Source: Arcobacter porcinus
GTDB taxonomy: Bacteria; Campylobacterota; Campylobacteria; Campylobacterales; Arcobacteraceae
DNA: 64,000 nt
Assembly (NCBI RefSeq): GCF_004299785.2
Contig: NZ_CP036246.2
Span: forward strand, 1,302,001 to 1,366,000
Direction: 5' to 3'
Positions 15,637 to 24,275 of the stretch are shown one piece after another. The notes beneath the pieces were generated by a model. It saw nothing but the letters and a program-made list of their open reading frames with translations. It was not told where the DNA came from and did not search any database. Positions within the stretch are counted from its first letter, which is position 1; each line of letters begins with the position of its first letter. A program made the translations under genes and the position numbers.

Positions 15637-16617
15637 CTATTTAATGATATTTCCATAAGGTCCGAATTTTCTTTCTATTGGGTCTTTACCTTCAATATAA
15701 GCATCAGGTGCTTTTACAGCTGCTGATGGGAAATCTTTATCTCTATTTGGTTTTTCAGGTCTTTCATGAGTATCTAAATTCATGTAAGCTGCAACATTAT
15801 AAGCCTCTTCATCTGTTAAAATTGGATGCTCTTTTGTAGCACCTAATGGCATATTACTTCTAATAAAATCAGCTGCTTTTAAAGTTCTGTACATTCCAGC
15901 ACCTTTATTGTAGCTATCTGGTCCCCAAAGTGGTGGGAACATATAACCATTTGCCTTACCTTCATTTTTAACACCAAGACCATCTTCTCCATGACAAGAA
16001 GCACAGTGTTGTGTATAAACAACTTTACCTTTAACAGGATCAGCTGCTTGTTTTTTAATCATTTTTCTATCAATTTTATGAAGTCCTCTTCCCTCAAGCT
16101 TATTAGAAGCCCCAATAGGAACTCCTTGACTTAACCAAAATGTATAAGCTTCCATAGCTTTCATCTCTTTACTCTCAACAGGAAGTGGTTTACCATTCAT
16201 ACTTCTTTGCATACAACCATTGATTCTTTCAGCTAAAGTTCCAATTGTATCCTCTCTTGGTCTATATTGAGGGAAAGCTGCACTTGTTCCTATAAATGGT
16301 GCAGAAAAAGCCTTTGTTCCTGCATCTAAGTGACAAGTTTGACATGAAAAATTATTTCCAGAGTATCTCATTTTTTTATCATCAACCTCTGGTCCAATAT
16401 ACTTATAAGTATGAACTATAAGCTCTTTACCATATCTAATCATATCTCCCATTTGATTATTTGGGATTGTGCTCTCATCTGGAATTTTATACTCAAGTTT
16501 TTCACCCTCATATTTATATCCCATACTGTTTCTTTTTGCAAGCTCTTTTGGATCAAATGCAAATGCACTTGTTGCAAATAGACTACATACCGTTGCTAAT
16601 ACTACTATTTTTCTCAT
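15637..16617 (-). CDS. tsdA: TsdA-like dihaem c-type cytochrome (thiosulfate dehydrogenase/tetrathionate reductase family)
   Basis: A 326-residue exported cytochrome. The signal peptide ends ATSAFA at residue 20. Haem sites are CQTCH (C92/C95/H96) and CASCH (C205/C208/H209). The INGCMQRSMNGKPLP motif contains C135, equivalent to the axial cysteine of the active-site haem in TsdA. TsdA couples thiosulfate to tetrathionate interconversion in the periplasm; the Campylobacter jejuni homologue works as a tetrathionate reductase. It heads an operon with a Cache sensor and a two-component system. The direction of catalysis cannot be told from sequence. Confidence 0.85.
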   Translation of the reverse strand: MRKIVVLATVCSLFATSAFAFDPKELAKRNSMGYKYEGEKLEYKIPDESTIPNNQMGDMIRYGKELIVHTYKYIGPEVDDKKMRYSGNNFSCQTCHLDAGTKAFSAPFIGTSAAFPQYRPREDTIGTLAERINGCMQRSMNGKPLPVESKEMKAMEAYTFWLSQGVPIGASNKLEGRGLHKIDRKMIKKQAADPVKGKVVYTQHCASCHGEDGLGVKNEGKANGYMFPPLWGPDSYNKGAGMYRTLKAADFIRSNMPLGATKEHPILTDEEAYNVAAYMNLDTHERPEKPNRDKDFPSAAVKAPDAYIEGKDPIERKFGPYGNIIK

Positions 16618-16683
16618 AACTTCCTCCTAAATTAATTAACAAATTGTACACTCCTAATATAACACCAAAGTAACAATCATTAA

Positions 16684-17241
16684 TTAAAATATTTTTCTAA
16701 ACTTTTCTAACTCTTCTTTTATCTCTTCTTCACTAATTCCATCTTGCAAAGCACCCATTTTAACACTATTTTTACTTATAAAACTAATACTATTATCAAG
16801 TTCTATTTTATAAATAAAATAGCTATTCATACTATTGTCATTTAAAGCTAAAGATTCTATCCAATTCCCTTTTGAATCATTAATAACAATACTTTTTGAC
16901 TCTTTAAACATATTTTCAATCTCACCTTCTACAACACTTTTTTTAATAAGCCAAGGAGTATTTGAGATATTTGCTATAAATACTATATTTTTATCTAAAT
17001 TATTTTCAAAATCTTTAAAAACAGCCAAAGAGTCATGATTTAATACAACTAAATAAATTGGTAGTTTTTTAAAGATATCATTTTTTTCTATACTTATATT
17101 TTTATTTACCAATTCAAATGTTTTTGGTAAATTTTCTAAATTTAAACTAGAGTTTTCTATTTTTCTATCTGGTATTGTCAAAAATACAAGTAAAGAGAGT
17201 CCTATAATTCCCAAAAATACAACTTTCAAAGAGTTTTTCAT
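16684..17241 (-). CDS. Unknown membrane-anchored protein
   Basis: I do not recognise this 185-residue protein. One hydrophobic segment (about 7-22) anchors it or serves as an uncleaved signal. The rest alternates strands and helices (LPIYLVVLNHDSL, NIVFIANISNTPW, KSIVINDSKGNW) in a way that could be thioredoxin-like, but there is no CxxC. The C-terminus is an acidic helix (SEEEIKEELEKFRKIF). It overlaps the FAD-oxidoreductase gene upstream by ATGA, so the two are translationally coupled. Confidence 0.6.
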   Translation of the reverse strand: MKNSLKVVFLGIIGLSLLVFLTIPDRKIENSSLNLENLPKTFELVNKNISIEKNDIFKKLPIYLVVLNHDSLAVFKDFENNLDKNIVFIANISNTPWLIKKSVVEGEIENMFKESKSIVINDSKGNWIESLALNDNSMNSYFIYKIELDNSISFISKNSVKMGALQDGISEEEIKEELEKFRKIF

Positions 17242-18416
17242 CTATTTTTTCCTTTATTGTTTAATCTTTTTATCCATCTTTTAAAAAGCCTATGATTTGT
17301 CAAAGAGGAGTCTATTTCTTTACCATTAATTACATATTCAACTAAAATATCTGCAAGATATAATGAAAGAACAAAACCTCTTCCACCTACTCCATTTAAA
17401 GTATATAGATTTTTTATAGTCTCTAAGTTTTCATCTTTTATAAATGAGCCATTTTTAATATGAGGATACTTTTCTACACTTTTTTCTACATCTATTAATT
17501 CTGCAAGCATTGGAAAATAATCAACACTTGAAGCTCTTGCTCCAATTTTTATATCTATAATTTCAATATCTTCTAAAGTTTTTATATCACTTGCTAGTTT
17601 TAAAAGCTTTTGACTATTTTTATCTATTATATTTTTTGTCTTTTCATTGTGATTAATAAGATTAATATCTTTTAAACTTAAATCAAAAGAAGTATCAGTT
17701 TTATCAAGTTCTTCTCTATCATGAGTTGCTCCAATAGATATTTTGAATCTATTTTTAAACTCTTTTGAATTTGAAATAGAGCACTCTTTATGATAGTTAT
17801 GGAAAGTTTGACTTGAACTCAAAATATCTATCTTTTGTCCCCAAACTGCTCTTATTTTAAAATAATCTTCTTCTATCAAAGATATATTAGCTCCTGTTGC
17901 TAAAAATAGTTTTGAAGCTTCAAATTCACTATTTATTATCCATTTATCATCTTTTATTTGCTCTATCTTAGTAACTTCATATGAGAGTAGTTTTTCTACA
18001 TTTTTACTTAATTCTTTACAAATCTCATAAGATTTTACACTACTTCCAATAGGGAAAAAATATCCATTTTCTCTAGCTTCAAAAGAAAAATCCATAAAAG
18101 GTATATAATTTTGAAATTTATCTTCATCATTTTTATCTTTTGGAATTCTTAATGTTCCACAAGAGTCTATTAAATCTGGAAACTCTTTTTTATAAATATT
18201 AGAAGAAAACTCTAAAGCTCTTGCTACTAATGTTTTAAAGCTATTATCAACTCCTAAAAGAGGAGATAAAAATGCCCCAGCAGCACCACTTGCTCCAAAA
18301 GCAATATCACTATTTTTATCTATTATTAAAACACTTTTGGAATATTTACTTAAAGAATATGCTAAAGAGCATCCAGCAATTCCAGCACCAATAATTATAT
18401 AATCATATTTTTTCAT
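17238..18416 (-). CDS. FAD-dependent oxidoreductase, DAO family (MnmC C-domain-like)
   Basis: A 392-residue glycine-oxidase/D-amino-acid-oxidase-fold flavoprotein: dinucleotide motif IIGAGIAGCSLAYSL at 8-22, an acidic ribose-binding residue in LIIDKN, GASGAAGAFLSPLLG near 42-56, and a C-terminal NGVGGRGFVLSLYLAD FAD motif. The GASG and LSPLL region resembles the FAD domain of MnmC, which finishes mnm5-type modification of tRNA wobble uridine, but the methyltransferase domain is absent. A stand-alone MnmC(o) role or another amine oxidase role are both possible. Confidence 0.72.
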   Translation of the reverse strand: MKKYDYIIIGAGIAGCSLAYSLSKYSKSVLIIDKNSDIAFGASGAAGAFLSPLLGVDNSFKTLVARALEFSSNIYKKEFPDLIDSCGTLRIPKDKNDEDKFQNYIPFMDFSFEARENGYFFPIGSSVKSYEICKELSKNVEKLLSYEVTKIEQIKDDKWIINSEFEASKLFLATGANISLIEEDYFKIRAVWGQKIDILSSSQTFHNYHKECSISNSKEFKNRFKISIGATHDREELDKTDTSFDLSLKDINLINHNEKTKNIIDKNSQKLLKLASDIKTLEDIEIIDIKIGARASSVDYFPMLAELIDVEKSVEKYPHIKNGSFIKDENLETIKNLYTLNGVGGRGFVLSLYLADILVEYVINGKEIDSSLTNHRLFKRWIKRLNNKGKNR

Positions 18417-18457
18417 AATCTAATTATATCTTATTTTCATAAATATCTCATTTCAAA

Positions 18458-18478
18458 CTTGATTGACTTTGACTCAAG
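18458..18478 (+). promoter_or_regulatory. HAIR operator for HspR
   Basis: CTTGATT-N7-ACTCAAG matches the HspR-associated inverted repeat (CTTGAGT-N7-ACTCAAG) at 13 of 14 positions. It ends 7 bases before the TATAAT box of the cbpA promoter, so bound HspR would block that promoter. Confidence 0.88.
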
Positions 18479-18485
18479 GTTTGGA

Positions 18486-18491
18486 TATAAT
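18486..18491 (+). promoter_or_regulatory. -10 box of the cbpA-hspR operon
   Basis: TTTGGATATAAT with TATAAT at 18486-18491 lies 47 bases before the cbpA ATG and directly after the HAIR operator. Confidence 0.7.
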
Positions 18492-18537
18492 CCTTCTTTG
18501 AAATTATGATTATTTTATATTATAGGAAATTAATAAA

Positions 18538-19386
18538 ATGGCAAAAAGTTTATATGAAACATTAGAAGTAAATGAAAATGCAAGTGCTGAAGAGATAAAA
18601 AAAGCATATAGAAAACTTGCAAGAAAATATCACCCTGATGTAAATAAAGATCCAAGTGCTGAAGAGAAGTTTAAAGAGATAAATGCAGCTTATGAAGTTT
18701 TAAGTAATGCTGAAAAAAAACAGCAATATGACCAATATGGTGATTCTATGTTTGGTGGACAAAATTTCAGTGATTTTGCAAGAAATCAAGGAAATGGTGT
18801 AGATTTAGATGAAATTTTAAGACAAATGTTTGGTGCTGGAGCTGGTTTTGGACAAAGAGGTTTTGGTGGATTTGGTTTTGATGAACCAGATTTAGATACA
18901 CAAGCTAGTGTTGTAGTACCTTTTGATATTGCTGTTTTAGGTGGGAAACAACATATTTCTCTAAATAATGACTCTTTTGATATCAAAATTCCTGAAGGAA
19001 TAGAACATGGTCAAAAAATAAGAGCAAAAGGTAAAGGAAAATCTTATCAAGGAAGAAAAGGTGATTTAATCTTAAAAATAAATATTGCAGAAAGTCCTAT
19101 TTATACAAGAGATAAAGATACTTTAGAGAGATATTTTGATATTCCTTTAAAAACTGCACTATTTGGTGGAAAAGTTGAAATAAAAACTCTTCACAAAGAT
19201 ATAACTTTAAAAGTTCCTCAAGATACAAAACAGAATCAAAAATTTAGAGTAAAAGAGCTTGGAGTTTTAAATAGAAAATCAGGAGTAAAAGGTGATTTAT
19301 ATTTAAAAGCAAATATTGTTTTACCAAAACTTGAAGAGCTTGATAGCAGTTTTGTAGAAGAGTTAGAGAAGCATTTACCTAATTAA
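18538..19386 (+). CDS. cbpA: DnaJ-like co-chaperone CbpA
   Basis: A 282-residue type-II J-domain protein: J domain 1-70 with HPD in RKYHPDVN, a Gly/Phe-rich linker (about 75-118), then two DnaJ C-terminal beta domains, the first starting at [12 protein letters not shown]. No zinc-finger cysteines are present, which separates it from DnaJ itself. It stimulates DnaK ATPase during protein folding. It lies 12 bases before hspR in one HspR-controlled operon, as in Helicobacter and Campylobacter. Confidence 0.93.
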   Translation: MAKSLYETLEVNENASAEEIKKAYRKLARKYHPDVNKDPSAEEKFKEINAAYEVLSNAEKKQQYDQYGDSMFGGQNFSDFARNQGNGVDLDEILRQMFGAGAGFGQRGFGGFGFDEPDLDTQASVVVPFDIAVLGGKQHISLNNDSFDIKIPEGIEHGQKIRAKGKGKSYQGRKGDLILKINIAESPIYTRDKDTLERYFDIPLKTALFGGKVEIKTLHKDITLKVPQDTKQNQKFRVKELGVLNRKSGVKGDLYLKANIVLPKLEELDSSFVEELEKHLPN

Positions 19387-19398
19387 AGGAGATTTATT

Positions 19399-19779
19399 AT
19401 GCAAAGTAATAGCTATATAGAGCCAGTTTATCTAATCTCAGCAGTTGCTGAAATTTTAAATATACATCCTCAAACTTTAAGACAATATGAGAGAGAAGGT
19501 CTTATAAAACCAAGTAGATCAAATGGTAAAATAAGGCTTTATTCTCAAAAAGATATTAATCATATTAAATATGTTTTAACATTAACTAGGGATTTAGGTG
19601 TAAATTTAGCTGGAGTTGATATTGTTTTGCAACTAAATCAAAAGATAGAAGATCTTGAAAATGAGATAGATAGCTTAAAAATAAAACTTCAAAGTAAAAG
19701 TAGCAACTCAGTTGTTCCAGATAATAAAGCTTTGGTAATTCAAAAATCCAGTTTAGAAGTTGTAATTGTTAAAAAGTAG
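19399..19779 (+). CDS. hspR: Heat-shock repressor HspR (MerR family)
   Basis: The 126-residue protein begins with a MerR HTH (VYLISAVAEILNIHPQTLRQYEREGLIKPSRSNG-type motif, residues 9-42, here cited in part), continues with the YSQKDINHIKYVLTLTRDLGVN wing and ends in a coiled coil (about 80-100). HspR represses chaperone operons by binding HAIR sites, with DnaK as feedback partner. A HAIR site lies before the operon's promoter, so it represses its own synthesis. Confidence 0.92.
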   Translation: MQSNSYIEPVYLISAVAEILNIHPQTLRQYEREGLIKPSRSNGKIRLYSQKDINHIKYVLTLTRDLGVNLAGVDIVLQLNQKIEDLENEIDSLKIKLQSKSSNSVVPDNKALVIQKSSLEVVIVKK

Positions 19780-19797
19780 TTTTAAAAACTACTTTTT
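19771..19797. terminator. Bidirectional terminator between hspR and the thioesterase gene
   Basis: AAAAAGTAGT and ACTACTTTTT form a strong stem, extendable inward by T/A pairs, with A- and T-runs on opposite sides. It overlaps the hspR stop and precedes the convergent gene's stop. Confidence 0.75.
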
Positions 19798-19798
19798 A

Positions 19799-20203
19799 CT
19801 ATTTTTGTACTCTTTTTTTAGCACCATTAATTAATCTATCATTATTTACTATTGCTCTTGTATGAAATCCTGTACCAATAACTCCACCACTATCAACAAC
19901 TTCAATAGAAAATTTATAAAGTTTTCCTTCCATTCCAATAAAAGTTGCAGTAGAAATAGCTATATCATTCTCTAAAGTTGCAGCAAGATGTTTTATATCA
20001 ACACCAACTCCAACACTTAATTCATCTTCACTTAAAAGAGGAATCATCATCTTAGCAGCACTACATTCCATAAGTGCAACCATTCTAGCAGTTGCAAAAA
20101 CCTCTGGGAAACCGTCATCTTTTGAAATCTCTAGATTAGCTGCCAAATCTTTTTTTAAAACTTTATATGAAATCTCTGCTTTTGTACCAATTTCTAAACA
20201 CAT
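19799..20203 (-). CDS. Hotdog-fold thioesterase (FlK-like family)
   Basis: A 134-residue single hotdog domain. FATARMVALMECSAAKMM near residues 36-53 and SVGVGVDIKHLAAT near 63-76 match the fluoroacetyl-CoA-thioesterase-like family, whose acid and histidine residues sit in these segments. VVDSGGVIGTGFHTRAIVN forms the last strands. Most relatives hydrolyse short acyl-CoAs; the fluoroacetyl specificity of the name-giving enzyme should not be assumed. It appears monocistronic and convergent with hspR. Confidence 0.8.
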   Translation of the reverse strand: MCLEIGTKAEISYKVLKKDLAANLEISKDDGFPEVFATARMVALMECSAAKMMIPLLSEDELSVGVGVDIKHLAATLENDIAISTATFIGMEGKLYKFSIEVVDSGGVIGTGFHTRAIVNNDRLINGAKKRVQK

Positions 20204-20320
20204 CTTCTCTCCTTATTATTTTTAAAATTAAACAAATTAAATACTACAATAAAATAGAAAATATATAAAGTCTTCAAACTATTTTTAATATACTTCTTTA
20301 TTAATTAAAATAGGAAAAAA

Positions 20321-20740
20321 ATGATAGATTTAGATAATCAAACAGATTTTGAGATAGATTTAGAAAGTTTAGAAAAAATTGCATTAACTCTTAGCAATAA
20401 AGATATTGAGCTTTTAATTGTAGATAATGATTCAATAAAAGAGATAAACAAAGAGTTTAGAAATAAAGATGAAGCAACAGATGTTTTGAGTTTTCCTATG
20501 GAATTTAATTTTCCAAATATGCCTTTAGGTTCAATTATAATATCTGTTGATTTTGTAAGAAATAAAGCAAAAGAGTTTGGGCACAGCGAACTTGAAGAGT
20601 TTACTCTTCTATTTATTCATGGTTTTTTACATCTTTTAGGTTTTGATCATGAAGTTGATAATGGAGAGCATAGAGAAAAAGAAGAGGAGCTTATAAGCTT
20701 GTTTAATCTTCCTTCTTCCTTAATAGTAAGAAACTCTTAA
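20321..20740 (+). CDS. ybeY: Endoribonuclease YbeY
   Basis: The 139-residue protein carries the YbeY zinc signature HGFLHLLGFDHEVDNGEH near residues 107-124, with three His ligands, and the NKEFRNKDEATDVLSFP segment near 44-60. YbeY takes part in 16S rRNA 3' processing and ribosome quality control in the cytosol. AGGAAAAAA precedes the ATG. It is convergent with the PerR-like gene and shares a terminator hairpin with it. Confidence 0.92.
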   Translation: MIDLDNQTDFEIDLESLEKIALTLSNKDIELLIVDNDSIKEINKEFRNKDEATDVLSFPMEFNFPNMPLGSIIISVDFVRNKAKEFGHSELEEFTLLFIHGFLHLLGFDHEVDNGEHREKEEELISLFNLPSSLIVRNS

Positions 20741-20757
20741 ATAGTTATATTTAAGAG
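20734..20757. terminator. Bidirectional hairpin between ybeY and the PerR-like gene
   Basis: Perfect 10-base arms, CTCTTAAATA (20734-20743) and TATTTAAGAG (20748-20757), enclose GTTA. The hairpin contains both stop codons, so it likely ends both transcripts, with short T-runs only. Confidence 0.65.
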
Positions 20758-21152
20758 CATTTTGGGCAAATTCCACTTAAGATTATATCAGTTTGTTCTA
20801 CTTTAAACTTACTCATATTTCCTATTTGTTTTGCAATATCACTTGAATCAATCTCAATATCCATAATATCTTTACAAACTGAACAAACCAAATGAGCATG
20901 CTCATTTTTTGATAATTCATAAACTGTTTTAGAGTTTGGTATTTTTACTTCACTTAAAAAAAGTTTCTCTACCATTGAATTTATATTTTTATAAATAGTA
21001 GCTAAAGAAACTGATGGAAATCTATCAAGAAGTTTTCTATATAAATCATCAATATTCATATGTCCATTTTTATATAATTCTTCAATAATAGCTATTCTTT
21101 GTGGAGTAACTTTTAAATCATAATTCTTTAATAGTGTTGTTGTATCAATCAT
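20751..21152 (-). CDS. perR: Fur-family regulator, PerR-like
   Basis: A 133-residue Fur-family protein: winged helix 1-80 (VTPQRIAIIEELY, SVSLATIYKNI), metal site HAHLVCSVC near 91-99 and a C-terminal CPKC for structural zinc. It lacks the HHDH motif of the true Fur encoded at 39788-40234, and its N-terminal half fits PerR-type peroxide regulators of Campylobacterota. A CGGTA-N5-TACCG palindrome overlaps its presumed -10 box. The PerR name is inferred from the family; a divergent nuclease gene shares its promoter region. Confidence 0.78.
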   Translation of the reverse strand: MIDTTTLLKNYDLKVTPQRIAIIEELYKNGHMNIDDLYRKLLDRFPSVSLATIYKNINSMVEKLFLSEVKIPNSKTVYELSKNEHAHLVCSVCKDIMDIEIDSSDIAKQIGNMSKFKVEQTDIILSGICPKCS

Positions 21153-21176
21153 AACTCATCCTTAATTTATTTATCT

Positions 21177-21191
21177 CGGTAAATTGTACCG
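21177..21191 (-). promoter_or_regulatory. Palindrome over the perR-like promoter
   Basis: CGGTA (21177-21181) and TACCG (21187-21191) are perfect arms around 5 bases. On the minus strand the site reads CGGTACAATTTACCG, with the -10-like TACAAT inside. This suggests autorepression. Confidence 0.5.
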
Positions 21192-21331
21192 CAAAATTTA
21201 TTTATTTTTTCTTTTATATTATCAAAAAATAAAAATTCTTCTTTAATAAGATTAAATATAATTTTTTTAACTATTTTACTTTGTTAAAAACAAATTTTAG
21301 ATACTATTCATAAAAATTTCTTGGACTCAAA

Positions 21332-22915
21332 TTGTATAAAATTCTTCTTATCTTACTTTTAACAATATTTTCTTATGCAAATGAGCTAAAAATTGCATCA
21401 TATAATGTTGAAAATTTTTTTGATTTAAATAATGATGGTACAGAATACAGCGAATTTATTCCAAATAGTAAATCTTTATGGAATCAAAGAAATTTCAATA
21501 TAAAGCTTAATAATATTTTACAAGTTATAAATGATATTGATGCAGATATTATTGCTTTACAAGAGATAGAAAATGAAGGATTGATGAAACTTCTAAAACA
21601 AAAGCTTCCAAAATACTCTTATTATAGTTTTGCAAAATATCCAAAAAGTGCAGTTGGGATTGGATTTTTATCAAAAATTCCTATAAAAAATTCATCTATA
21701 ATAAATGTAAAATTTCAAAAAGCTCTTTATAGACCAATTTTAGAAAGCACCTTTTCTTATGAAAATATAGAGTTTAAAATCTTTAATAATCATTGGCCAT
21801 CAAAAAGAGCAAGTGAAAATTATAGAATAAAATATGCACAAGCTTTACAAAATAGAGTAAAAGAGCTTCCAAATAACTATGATTACATAATCTTAGGAGA
21901 TTTAAACTCAAATTATAATGAGTTTGAAACTTTTAAAAGAGATAAAAAATTAAATCAAAGTGCTGGATTAACTGGTATAAATCATATTTTAAACACTATA
22001 ATAGATGATAAATATATTACATATTTTGATATTGCAGATGATAAATTAATTAAAAATAGAAAAATACATTATAATCTTTGGTTAGATTTAGATACAAAAG
22101 ATAGGTTTTCAACAAAATTTAGAAATCAAAACAATACTCCTGATAATATAATTTTAAGTCCATCTTTATTTAATAATCAAGGTTTAAACTATATTCTAAA
22201 ATCATTTAATGTTTTTAAACCATCATATTTGTTTTCAAATAATCAAGTTATAAGATGGGAGATGTCAAACAACAAAGTTTCTATTCATAAAGGTTCAGGT
22301 TATTCTGATCATCTTCCAATTTATGCACTTTTTAAAATAAATAAAAATCAAGAGCAAGTAATAAAAAAAGATGATTTAAATCACAATATAAAAGATATAA
22401 GTAGTTTATATAAAAAAGAGAAACTAATATTTCCAATAGTTTTAAATGATATTGTAGTTTTATATAAGCATGATGATAAGGCAATAATAAAACAAAAAAA
22501 CGATAGAGCTATATATATTTTTAAAGATGCAAAAGATTTAGAACTTGCATTTTCATATGATTTACAAATCAATCAAATTTATGATTTTTATGGATTAAAA
22601 GAGATAAAAGATTTTAATATTTTAAATAAAAAAGAGAAAAATAGTAATTATAAATCTCTATTTTTAGATGCTTCAAAAAATAATATTTTTGATTTCAAAT
22701 TTGAAAATGAAGTTATTACAAAATTAGAAGGAGTTTACAAAAAATCTTATCTATATTTAAATGATTCAAAAAAGATAAAAATATTTGCAAAAGATAAAAA
22801 TATCTTACCAAAAGAGAATAGCAAAATCTTATTAAACGAGGCTCAACTTGGCTCTTTCAAGGGAAATATGCAAATTATACTACATAAAAAAAGTGATTTT
22901 AAAGAGTTAAAATGA
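21332..22915 (+). CDS. Exported endonuclease/exonuclease/phosphatase-family protein
   Basis: The 527-residue protein starts at TTG with a signal peptide (about 1-16, ending SYA). An EEP domain covers about 18-335: IASYNVENFFD with the metal Asn, DIIALQEIEN with the catalytic Glu, NNHWPSKR with the His/Asn pair, ILGDLNSN and SDHLPIYALF with the final Asp-His. The remaining 190 residues form a beta-rich unknown domain. It could degrade extracellular DNA or act on phospholipid head groups. Its stop overlaps the murJ start. Confidence 0.82.
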   Translation: MYKILLILLLTIFSYANELKIASYNVENFFDLNNDGTEYSEFIPNSKSLWNQRNFNIKLNNILQVINDIDADIIALQEIENEGLMKLLKQKLPKYSYYSFAKYPKSAVGIGFLSKIPIKNSSIINVKFQKALYRPILESTFSYENIEFKIFNNHWPSKRASENYRIKYAQALQNRVKELPNNYDYIILGDLNSNYNEFETFKRDKKLNQSAGLTGINHILNTIIDDKYITYFDIADDKLIKNRKIHYNLWLDLDTKDRFSTKFRNQNNTPDNIILSPSLFNNQGLNYILKSFNVFKPSYLFSNNQVIRWEMSNNKVSIHKGSGYSDHLPIYALFKINKNQEQVIKKDDLNHNIKDISSLYKKEKLIFPIVLNDIVVLYKHDDKAIIKQKNDRAIYIFKDAKDLELAFSYDLQINQIYDFYGLKEIKDFNILNKKEKNSNYKSLFLDASKNNIFDFKFENEVITKLEGVYKKSYLYLNDSKKIKIFAKDKNILPKENSKILLNEAQLGSFKGNMQIILHKKSDFKELK

Positions 22916-24219
22916 AGTTATTAAAAGCAATATTTACAAATAGTAGTGGAATTTTATTCTCAAGAATAACAGGTTTTATAAGAGATTTAATGACAGCTTC
23001 AATTCTTGGAGCAAATGTCTATTCTGATATATTTTTTATAGCTTTTAAATTTCCAAATCTATTTAGAAGTATATTTGCTGATGGAGCTTTTACACAAGCT
23101 TTTATTCCATCATATGCTAAATCAAAATTTAAAATAAGATTTTCATCTATTGTATTTACTCAAATCTTAGCATTTTTACTGGTTTTATCTTTGATTGTAA
23201 CTCTATTTTCTCATCTTTTTGCAAAAGCATTTGCTATTGGTTTTTCAAAAGAGACAATAGATTTAGCAGCACCATTATTTGCAATAAATTTCTACTATTT
23301 GCCACTTATTTTCATTGTTACATTTATGGGTGCTTTACTTCAATATAAAAACCACTTTGCAACAACAGCTTACTCAACAGCACTTTTAAATCTTTCAATG
23401 ATAGCAAGTTTAATTATTGCAAAAGGATTAGAATCATATACAATCACTTTTTATCTATCTTTTGGAGTTATTTTTGGTGGAATTTTACAAGTTTTAGTTC
23501 ATATTATTGCTATAAGAAAAGCAAATTTAGGAAAAATATTTACTTTTAAAAAACATAAGAAAAAAGAGCAAACAAAGTTTTATAAAAATTTCTTTGCAGC
23601 AACTTTAGGCTCTTCAACAATGCATATTTCTGCTTTTATTGATACTTGGTTGGCTTCGTTTTTAATTAGTGGATCTATTTCTTACTTATATTATGCAAAT
23701 AGAGTTTTCCAACTTCCACTTGCAATTTTTGCAATAGCAACTTCAATAGCCCTATTTCCTATGATTGCTCGTGCAATAAAAAATAAAAATGAGAATCAAG
23801 CTCTAAAACTTATGAAAAAATCATCAATAATTTTGCTTTTAGTTCTTACATTTTCTATGTTTGTAGGGATATTTTTGGATAGATTTATTGTGGAATTACT
23901 ATTTCAAAGAGGTGCTTTTACACAAAATGATACAGAAAATACAGCAATAATTTTAACAATGTATCTAATCGGACTTGTTCCTTTTGGTTTAGCTAAAATT
24001 TTCTTACTTTGGTTATATGCAAAAGAGCAACAGATTTTAAGTGCAAAAATATCTGCACAAAGCTTAGTAGCAAATATTTTCTTCTCTTTAATTTTAATAA
24101 AACCATATGAAGCTGCTGGTTTAGCATTTGCAAGTACACTTAGCGGATTTGTTCTATTTTTTCTTACAATTAGAGCTTTTGGTTTTAATAATCTAATAAA
24201 AATGTTTAAAAAGCAATAG
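22912..24219 (+). CDS. murJ: Lipid II flippase MurJ
   Basis: This 435-residue polytopic protein begins with the MurJ signature SRITGFIRDLMTASILGAN (residues 15-33) and FRSIFADGAFTQAFIPSY (48-65), with essential arginines in both. MurJ flips lipid II to the periplasmic face for peptidoglycan synthesis. It is shorter than the roughly 510-residue enterobacterial protein, and the loss appears C-terminal. It overlaps the upstream nuclease gene by ATGA. Confidence 0.9.
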   Translation: MKLLKAIFTNSSGILFSRITGFIRDLMTASILGANVYSDIFFIAFKFPNLFRSIFADGAFTQAFIPSYAKSKFKIRFSSIVFTQILAFLLVLSLIVTLFSHLFAKAFAIGFSKETIDLAAPLFAINFYYLPLIFIVTFMGALLQYKNHFATTAYSTALLNLSMIASLIIAKGLESYTITFYLSFGVIFGGILQVLVHIIAIRKANLGKIFTFKKHKKKEQTKFYKNFFAATLGSSTMHISAFIDTWLASFLISGSISYLYYANRVFQLPLAIFAIATSIALFPMIARAIKNKNENQALKLMKKSSIILLLVLTFSMFVGIFLDRFIVELLFQRGAFTQNDTENTAIILTMYLIGLVPFGLAKIFLLWLYAKEQQILSAKISAQSLVANIFFSLILIKPYEAAGLAFASTLSGFVLFFLTIRAFGFNNLIKMFKKQ

Positions 24220-24275
24220 TTTTAGTAAGTTTTAGTTAAAATCTATGAATTTTTTTAAAAATAAACAGGAAATAT

